Positions 24,689-31,932 of a stretch of 31,932 nt of DNA are shown here, one piece after another. Within the stretch, counting starts at the first letter, position 1. The number at the start of each line of letters is the position of its first letter. The position numbers were made by a program, and so were the translations under genes. The stretch is taken from contig DEHC01000038.1 in NCBI GenBank assembly GCA_002351705.1, positions 1 through 31,932 on the forward strand, given 5' to 3'. The notes under the pieces were generated by a model. The model searched no databases. It was given only the letters and a program-made list of their open reading frames with translations, and was not told the origin of the DNA. This DNA is from Gammaproteobacteria bacterium UBA2810. GTDB taxonomy: Bacteria > Pseudomonadota > Gammaproteobacteria > Enterobacterales > Succinivibrionaceae.

Positions 24689-24726
24689 GGCGCCCGGATG
24701 GCATGACATTCCGCCATGCAGGCGCC
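24689..24726. other. Long hairpin between the VWA and DUF697-like genes
   Basis: GGCGCC at 24689-24694 and 24721-24726 enclose a second stem, ATGGC (24698-24702) with GCCAT (24713-24717). On the plus strand CTTTTCTCTC follows, but no plus-strand gene ends here. On the minus strand it lies between the VWA stop and the start of the DUF697-like gene and could slow or attenuate transcription. Confidence 0.45.
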
Positions 24727-24786
24727 CTTTTCTCTCTGTGACGCAGCGCATGACGCGGGGTGCCGACAGAGTCATACTTCCCACCT

Positions 24787-25440
24787 TCAGGAATTCCGGC
24801 CTCCGCGCTTCAGGTGATCCATGCGGATGCCGTCAAGGCAGCTTTTACTCAGGACTCCGTCACTGCGGAAAGAGCTCACTGCGGCAGCCATCGCGCAGAA
24901 GTTCATCTTTGTTCCCTTCCCGTCAGGAACGTAGTCTGCTGCGAAATCCCTGCTGATGCCGAGGCTGCCGGCAGTCTCAACCGCGTCAATGTTGGCGCCG
25001 AGGAAAACAAACTCCCAGCCGCTCTTCCTCTGCTCCTCAATCATGCTCCTGACATTCTTCAGGGAGTACTCACGGCTGGAGTTCTCCATGCCGTCAGTGA
25101 TGATGACGAAGAGGACCTTCTCCGCGCGTCCTTCATCAGCGGTGCTCTTCTGCACGTTCCTGATCTTGTCGATGGTCGTTCCGACCGCGTCAAGGAGAGC
25201 GGTTGACCCGCCGGTGCAGTAGTCCCCGTCAGTCATCGGCCTTACCGCGGCGATGTCGATGCGGTCATGGAGCAGGGTGTAAGTGTGATCAAACAGCACG
25301 GTGGTAACGCGGCACTCGCCCTCGAGAGCCTTCTGCTTCTCCAGCATGGAGTTGAAGCCGCCGATGGTGTCCTTCTCAAGGCCGTGCATGGAGCCGCTCT
25401 TGTCGAGGATGAAAGCGAGCTCTGTGGAATTCTTCTTCAT
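24787..25440 (-). CDS. von Willebrand factor A domain protein
   Basis: A 217-residue single VWA domain without a signal peptide. The metal-ion-dependent adhesion site is intact: DKSGSM (13-18), TGGSTALLDAVG, and FVIITDGMENSS. Cytoplasmic stand-alone VWA proteins of this kind often act with AAA+ ATPases or in stress systems, but no cognate partner is certain here. The ATG at 25440 is preceded by AGGAGG, so the upstream frame to 25473 is not used. An 18-bp palindrome lies about 80 bases upstream. The C-terminal part (KMNFCAMAAAVSSFRSDGVLSKSCLDGI) is helical and unlike a membrane anchor. Confidence 0.85.
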   Translation of the reverse strand: MKKNSTELAFILDKSGSMHGLEKDTIGGFNSMLEKQKALEGECRVTTVLFDHTYTLLHDRIDIAAVRPMTDGDYCTGGSTALLDAVGTTIDKIRNVQKSTADEGRAEKVLFVIITDGMENSSREYSLKNVRSMIEEQRKSGWEFVFLGANIDAVETAGSLGISRDFAADYVPDGKGTKMNFCAMAAAVSSFRSDGVLSKSCLDGIRMDHLKRGGRNS

Positions 25441-25520
25441 GGTGAACCTCCTGTTTTCCGAATACATTCGCATAATAAGGACAGGAGGAGGATCAGAGGT
25501 CGCCTTGAAAGCGACAAATT

Positions 25521-25538
25521 ATCAGTACCGGTACTGAT
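25521..25538. promoter_or_regulatory. Perfect 18-bp palindrome upstream of the VWA gene
   Basis: ATCAGTACCGGTACTGAT is an exact palindrome, 81 bases upstream of the VWA start codon. It is a candidate operator. No regulator in the window is tied to it. Confidence 0.5.
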
Positions 25539-25606
25539 GATTTTATGGAGCAGCCTGCTGAGATAACCGGTTTGTCATAAAGACAGCAGTGACAGGGTTC
25601 AGATAT

Positions 25607-25723
25607 CTTGCGCTTTCTTACAGATGAGACTGATCTGAACCTTGCGCTTTCTTACAAATTAGCACGCTCTGAATCTTGCGCTTTCTTACAAATTAGCACG
25701 CTCTGAATCTTGCGCTTTTATCT
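25607..25723 (+). repeat. Four direct repeats with 34-bp period upstream of the ATPase gene
   Basis: The core CTTGCGCTTTCTTAC begins at 25607, 25641 and 25675; a fourth copy beginning at 25709 keeps CTTGCGCTTT and then diverges. The spacing is exactly 34 bases each time. Copies 2 and 3 are almost identical across the whole unit, while copy 1 differs in the flank. The TTGCGC of the last copy falls in the promoter. No ORF crosses the array. Confidence 0.85.
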
Positions 25724-25739
25724 CACTAATATATATAAT
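25710..25739 (+). promoter_or_regulatory. Sigma-70 promoter of the DUF4143-type ATPase gene
   Basis: TTGCGC (25710-25715) and a perfect TATAAT (25734-25739) are 18 bases apart, 26 bases before the ATG at 25765. The -35 box is formed by the final copy of the 34-bp repeat. Confidence 0.6.
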
Positions 25740-25764
25740 TATTTGAAAACAAAGGGAAAATATC

Positions 25765-27123
25765 ATGATATTCAAGCGTAAAATATATGATGAAATTCTT
25801 AGCTGGAAGAAAAATAGCAGGGGACGGACCGCACTGCTGATCGAAGGAGCGAGACGTGTCGGCAAATCCACCATTACAGAGGAATTCGGCAGGAACGAGT
25901 ACAGGTCATACCTGCTCATAGACTTCAGCATGGCTAATGCAAGGCTTAAAAACATCTTCAATAACCATCTGACAGACATAGATGAGTTTTTCCTGCTGCT
26001 GCAGGCTCAGACAAATACCAGGCTCTACAGGCGCGACTCACTCGTAATATTCGACGAGATACAGAAGTTTCCGCGTGCCAGGGAAGCAATCAAGGCGCTT
26101 GTTGCTGACGGAAGATACGATTTCATTGAGACTGGGTCTCTCATAAGCATAAGAGAGAATGTTGAGAATATACTCATACCTTCCGAAGAGCATTCAATAC
26201 GCATGTATCCAATGGACTTTGAGGAGTTCGCCCAAGCCTGCGGAGAGAAGCCGCTCCTTGACTACATCAAAGAATGTTTTGAGAAAAAAACAGAGGCTGA
26301 ACCAGGACTGCACCGAAAGGCCATGCTGCTCTTAAAACAGTACATGATAGTAGGCGGGATGCCGCAGAGCGTAAGCGCATACCTCGATGGAAGCAAAAGC
26401 TTTCACGATGCTGATTCAGCCAAACGGGAAATTCTCTCACTCTACAGAAAGGACATTCATAAGGCCTCAATACGGTACAGGACCAAAATTCTTCAGATGT
26501 ATGACGGAATTCCCGGATACCTCTCCAAACATGAGAAAAAAGTTGATGTGGGTGATATTGATGCCGGAGCTAGGACCAACGGACTGGCTGATGCTTTTTT
26601 CTGGCTTTCCGATTCCATGATCGCCAACGAATGCTTTGCCTGCAGCGATCCAAGCGTGGGGCTTTCGCTTAACGAGAACCGGACTTCTGTGAAGTGTTAT
26701 ATGGGAGATACCGGGCTCCTACTGAGCCACACCTTCAGCGAAAAGGAGATTGAGGACGGAGAAATTTACAAAAAGCTTGTGAATGACAGGTTGAGCATAA
26801 ACAAAGGAATGTTCTTCGAGAACCTAGTGGCACAGATGCTTACAGCCAAGGGATATGAGCTGTTTTTCTATACTCATTACAGTGAGGAGAAGCACCGCAA
26901 TGACATGGAAATTGATTTCCTTATTTCAAACGGAAGCAAAACAAATTTTAAAGTGAGTCCGATAGAAGTTAAATCATCAAAGAACTATTCAACAACATCA
27001 CTCCTTGACTTCAAAAAAAGATTCAGGGAGAGAACTGACCGTTCTTTTGTCATACATCCTAAAAATCTTAAAATCGAGAACGGCATTGCATACATTCCAA
27101 TATACATGACCTGGCTGCTCTGA
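25765..27123 (+). CDS. AAA_14/DUF4143-type ATPase
   Basis: A 452-residue ATPase. The N-terminal AAA_14 domain has Walker A GARRVGKST (28-36) and Walker B SLVIFDEIQ (92-100), then the TGS sensor segment (FIETGSLIS). The C-terminal DUF4143 domain runs from about 190 to 430 with GGMPQSVSAYL, YMGDTGLLLSH and MFFENLVAQMLTAKGYELFFY. Its end, MEIDFLIS...PIEVKSSKNYST, fits the PDDEXK-like fold of the family. Role in the cell is not established for this family. The gene is more AT-rich than its neighbours (many AAA, ATA and AAT codons) and has its own repeat-bearing promoter, which suggests recent transfer. Confidence 0.9.
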   Translation: MIFKRKIYDEILSWKKNSRGRTALLIEGARRVGKSTITEEFGRNEYRSYLLIDFSMANARLKNIFNNHLTDIDEFFLLLQAQTNTRLYRRDSLVIFDEIQKFPRAREAIKALVADGRYDFIETGSLISIRENVENILIPSEEHSIRMYPMDFEEFAQACGEKPLLDYIKECFEKKTEAEPGLHRKAMLLLKQYMIVGGMPQSVSAYLDGSKSFHDADSAKREILSLYRKDIHKASIRYRTKILQMYDGIPGYLSKHEKKVDVGDIDAGARTNGLADAFFWLSDSMIANECFACSDPSVGLSLNENRTSVKCYMGDTGLLLSHTFSEKEIEDGEIYKKLVNDRLSINKGMFFENLVAQMLTAKGYELFFYTHYSEEKHRNDMEIDFLISNGSKTNFKVSPIEVKSSKNYSTTSLLDFKKRFRERTDRSFVIHPKNLKIENGIAYIPIYMTWLL

Positions 27124-27177
27124 ATCATCGGATATCAGTTCTTAGAGCCTGCCAGCTCGGCTGTATTTCACCGGATA

Positions 27178-27204
27178 CGGCACGTTACTGCTCAGAACGT
27201 GCCG
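27178..27204. terminator. Hairpin between convergent ATPase and uvrA-like genes
   Basis: CGGCACGTT (27178-27186) pairs perfectly with AACGTGCCG (27196-27204). The genes converge here, so it may end both transcripts, but neither strand has a T run. Confidence 0.4.
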
Positions 27205-27231
27205 CTCTCACAGCGGAAGTTCTTCCAGTTT

Positions 27232-29736
<2,505 letters not shown>

Positions 29737-29745
29737 CTATGCTCC

Positions 29746-30336
29746 TCAGGCGAGCGCCTTTTTGACTGCAGCCTTAAGCTCAGGCACTGCCTCAGCCTCG
29801 AACCAGGGGTTGCGGCTCAGCCAGAGCCGGTTGCGGGGGGACGGGTGCACCAGCGGGAAGAAGTCAGGGAAGTACTCGTGCCTGGACTTCACCGTCTCGG
29901 TAAGGGTCTTCTTAATCCGGTCACCGAGGTAGTATTTCATGGAGTACTGACCGATGAGGATGGTGAGGCGGATGTCAGGGCAGCTCCTGAGGATTCTGGG
30001 ATGCCACTTCTCCGCAAAGCCCTTCCGGGGCGGCAGATCGCCGCTCTTCCCCTTCCCCGGGAAATAGAAGTCCATCGGGAGCACGGCAAGGAATCCGGAG
30101 TCATAGAAGAACTCACGGTCAACGCCCATCCAGTCGCGGAGGCGGTCGCCGCTCGGATCGTTCCAGAAGAGGCGCGACTCCATGGCGAGCCTCCCCGGCG
30201 CCTGCCCGACAACAAGGATCCTCGCCTTCTCCGGCGCGGCGAAGAGCGGCACCTGCCCCGCGGCGGTGAAGGCCGCGTTCTCACTGTCCGCCATGATTTC
30301 CTTTATGAACCCGTCAATGTTCCCGTATGCTGCCAT
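29746..30336 (-). CDS. Uracil-DNA glycosylase family protein
   Basis: A 196-residue protein of the UDG superfamily. The N-terminal VVGQAPGR motif (about 42-49) is the family water-activating and binding loop (G-Q-A/D-P-G), and the C-terminal HPSPRN motif matches the second catalytic loop. The middle has LTILIGQYSMKYYLG and FWNDPSGDRLRDWMG. It lacks the four cluster cysteines of families 4 and 5, so it belongs to a cluster-free group. The ATG at 30336 is chosen over 30396, which would overlap the next gene's end and shows no better signal. It lies between the MGMT-like and uvrA-like genes in one transcription unit. Confidence 0.85.
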   Translation of the reverse strand: MAAYGNIDGFIKEIMADSENAAFTAAGQVPLFAAPEKARILVVGQAPGRLAMESRLFWNDPSGDRLRDWMGVDREFFYDSGFLAVLPMDFYFPGKGKSGDLPPRKGFAEKWHPRILRSCPDIRLTILIGQYSMKYYLGDRIKKTLTETVKSRHEYFPDFFPLVHPSPRNRLWLSRNPWFEAEAVPELKAAVKKALA

Positions 30337-30368
30337 GACCCACCAGCCTCGCAAATCACAAACCATGC

Positions 30369-30725
30369 TTACGAAAAAGCCTCTTCCCAGCGGCATTTCG
30401 CGAGATCGACCGTTCCGTTTTTCCTGAACGGGACTCCCTCACCAAGAAGGCGCTCTGCCTGCTCCGGAAATGACGCCGCGGTCCTCCCTGCCGAGTTCAC
30501 CACCCGATGGCAGGGAAAGCGGCCGAAGAGCTCAGCCCGCGACATGACCTTCCCGACAAGGCGCGCGTTCCTGGGTGCCCCGATGAGCCTCGCTATGTCG
30601 CCGTAGGTGAGTACCTTACCCGGAGGGATTTCAGAGACGAGTGAGAGCACTGCCCCGGCAAAGTCATCATCCAGTCGGCCCGCAGTTTCCGGGCGTCTTC
30701 CCATGATGTAGTCGTCAAAATCCAT
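30369..30725 (-). CDS. MGMT/Ogt-like DNA alkyltransferase domain protein
   Basis: A 118-residue protein with only the DNA-binding and active-site half of O6-alkylguanine transferases. IPPGKVLTYGDIARLIGAPRNARLVGKVMS holds the recognition helix and arginine finger (Arg54), and PCHRVV (71-76) contains the acceptor Cys72. Alkyltransferase-like proteins have Trp in place of this Cys, so this one may still transfer alkyl groups; the usual N-terminal domain is missing. The start at 30725 has GGAG eight bases ahead. It is the first gene of the three-gene repair unit. The segment after the motif (RTAASFPEQAERLLGEGVPF) lacks the usual G-x-G-G. Confidence 0.87.
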   Translation of the reverse strand: MDFDDYIMGRRPETAGRLDDDFAGAVLSLVSEIPPGKVLTYGDIARLIGAPRNARLVGKVMSRAELFGRFPCHRVVNSAGRTAASFPEQAERLLGEGVPFRKNGTVDLAKCRWEEAFS

Positions 30726-30849
30726 GCGCGTCTCTCCGGAAGAGCCAGAGTTCCGGCCCTTACGTATCCCTGTCCGGAGTGAGATTGTACTCCATAGATG
30801 ACGTGCCTGAGAGACCATTCAGGCTGCCTGCCGGGTGCTTGTGGTACGA

Positions 30850-30884
30850 AAAAAGCCCCTCCAGTCTTTTATGCCGGAGAGGCT
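30850..30884 (-). terminator. Terminator of the small gene at 30906
   Basis: On the minus strand AGCCTCTCC and GGAGGGGCT pair (one G-T wobble) across a 13-base loop, followed by six T. It lies 22 bases after the stop codon. Confidence 0.8.
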
Positions 30885-30905
30885 TTCACTTTGCAGCGCA
30901 GCAGG

Positions 30906-31124
30906 TCAGATCCGGATGAGAAGCTCATCGATGCGCTCAAGCTCACGCTCCATCAGATGAGCTCTTTCAAGGCTTTCCTTCCTTTTCAGGGCAAGGAATC
31001 TCTGCAGCCCGTCTGAGTCACCGTTCCTGATCAGAAAAAGGCAGCGCTCTCCGTCTGATCCTTCAAGGCCGAGATCTGATACGCAGCCCTCAAGGACTGC
31101 CTGTCTGTCATTTGCCTCCGGCAT
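30906..31124 (-). CDS. Small hypothetical protein, 72 residues
   Basis: A short acidic and basic helical protein: MPEANDRQAVLEGCVSDLGLEGSDGERCLFLIRNGDSDGLQRFLALKRKESLERAHLMERELERIDELLIRI. The C-terminal 30 residues are probably an amphipathic helix. The ATG at 31124 has GGAGGAG a few bases ahead, which favours it over 31184. A good terminator follows, so it is a real transcription unit. I recognise no family. Confidence 0.65.
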   Translation of the reverse strand: MPEANDRQAVLEGCVSDLGLEGSDGERCLFLIRNGDSDGLQRFLALKRKESLERAHLMERELERIDELLIRI

Positions 31125-31200
31125 AAGCGTCTCCTCCCGGCGCATTAGGATATGTCGGAAAGGACCCCGCAGGACGGGATCCATGTAAGTGTCCGGAGCC

Positions 31201-31764
31201 TTACTTCAGGCTCGTCCTGAAGAACTCCGCAATCTTCGCGAACGGGATTACGTCCGCCTTGTAGTAGAGGTCGGTATGGTTCGCGCCCTTTACGATGTAG
31301 AGCTCCTTGTTGTTCCCCGTGAGCTTCGAGAACTCGGTTTTGCTGAAATAAAGGGAGTGCGCCTTCTCGCCGTGGATCATGAGAACCGGTGACTCTATCT
31401 CGCTCACATAGACGTCAATCGGCTGGTTCATGAACGACATGGTGCCGGTTTTGTTCCAGCCCATGTTGGAGCCCGGAGAGCGCTTGTGGTATCCGAGCGG
31501 GGTCCTGTAATAGTCGTGGTAGTCCTTCACGAACTGCGGGGCATCTGCGGGAACCTGATCTATGACGCCGCCTGCCCTGGCATAGGTTCCCCTCCGGTAC
31601 TCGGCCATTCTCTCGGCGGCAAGCGCCTTTTTCGTTCTCATCCGGTCGGACGCGCTGTTCTCCCTGTCAAAATAGCCGTTGGCGTAGACACGGCTCATGT
31701 TGTACATGGTCGAGGTGACAGTCGCCTTAATCCTCGGATCAAGCGCCGCTGCGTTGAGGGCCAT
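31201..31764 (-). pseudogene. 5'-truncated alpha/beta hydrolase (dienelactone-hydrolase/YcjY type)
   Basis: This is the C-terminal part, about 187 residues, of a longer hydrolase. It reads MALNAAALDPRIKATVTSTMYNMSRVYANGYFD, then YHKRSPGSNMGWNKTGTMSFMNQPID. Later come VLMIHGEKAHS, an acidic or cap segment, and VKGANHTDLYY, the likely catalytic His. In intact members the sequence ahead of MALNA is the nucleophile elbow; here it is replaced from about 31765 by unrelated sequence, so the nucleophile is lost. The only in-frame start further upstream is a TTG at 31803 with no ribosome-binding site. It is probably non-functional, cut by an insertion or deletion. The C-terminus is otherwise intact. 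Confidence 0.75.
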
Positions 31765-31851
31765 GTTACTGTTCACAGCCGTTTGTACCGATTCGGATTT
31801 CAATAAAAATGCAAAATCATGACTCGCTATGACATTTTGACAGGTATTAAC

Positions 31852-31932
31852 TCAAACTTCCCAGTTTAAAATCGCCCGCAAAGCCTTATGCGGTAAGGGC
31901 TGAACCGTTAAAAAGAAGGCACAGTTTCCTGA
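31852..31932 (-). CDS. Possible C-terminal end of an unknown protein, running off the window
   Basis: On the minus strand the last 26 codons before a TGA (31852-31854) read SGNCAFFLTVQPLPHKALRAILNWEV. This could be the end of a transposase or other gene beyond the right edge. The next bases to the truncated hydrolase (31765-31851) look like the flank of a mobile element. Too little is visible to name it. Confidence 0.25.
   Translation of the reverse strand, partial: SGNCAFFLTVQPLPHKALRAILNWEV

Noticed and set aside
25607..25723. 34-bp repeats as a CRISPR array
   Set aside because: The whole 34-base unit repeats, including the part that would be the spacer, so there are no unique spacers and no cas genes nearby.
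29845..30606. A 253-codon plus-strand open frame opposite the UDG-like and MGMT-like genes
   Set aside because: It spans two convincing minus-strand genes with family motifs and has none of its own.

Overview
This window looks like chromosome of a GC-rich gammaproteobacterium. PlsB, RdgC, SuhB, TrhP/YfhL, SbcCD and a DnaT/DnaC primosome pair point to that class. A Nif-type NifU/NifS pair as the iron-sulfur assembly system, together with the other content, suggests an anaerobic or microaerobic lineage such as the Aeromonadales/Succinivibrionaceae. That placement is inference from gene content only. No rRNA, tRNA or CRISPR array was seen.

Layout. 1-2200: an IS4/IS1634-type transposase runs off the left edge, followed by a decayed HigB-like toxin and an intact HigA-like antitoxin. 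2238-7390: sbcD-sbcC operon (minus strand). 7391-10923: an unknown small protein, rdgC, then the trhP-yfhL pair for tRNA hydroxylation. 11058-13041: an antitoxin-less zeta toxin kinase and suhB. 13202-14112: a secreted NGYQ-repeat protein and a remnant of a YhcG/DUF1016 nuclease. 14238-16993: nifS, nifU and an Lrp/AsnC regulator (all minus). 17182-19456: DinJ-like antitoxin, DnaT-like and DnaC-like proteins. 19542-24112: flavodoxin-type reductase, an intergenic region holding a parS-like site, plsB and a CDF metal exporter. 24240-27123: a DUF697-like protein, a VWA protein, a 34-bp tandem repeat and a DUF4143-type ATPase. 27232-30725: a minus-strand DNA-repair block of UvrA-like ATPase, uracil-DNA-glycosylase-like and MGMT-like proteins. 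30906-31932: a small hypothetical protein and a 5'-truncated alpha/beta hydrolase next to a probable mobile-element edge.

Genome maintenance dominates: SbcCD, RdgC, DnaT/DnaC, the UvrA-like/UDG/MGMT trio and a chromosome-partition site. Iron-sulfur supply (NifUS) may serve the TrhP and YfhL cluster proteins. Several toxin-antitoxin genes are incomplete or lack partners. The most distinctive non-coding signals are a GGTTCCACGTGGAACC parS-like palindrome flanked by everted half-sites, a perfect 14-bp inverted repeat over the nifU promoter, and four 34-bp direct repeats, the last of which supplies the -35 box of the ATPase gene.
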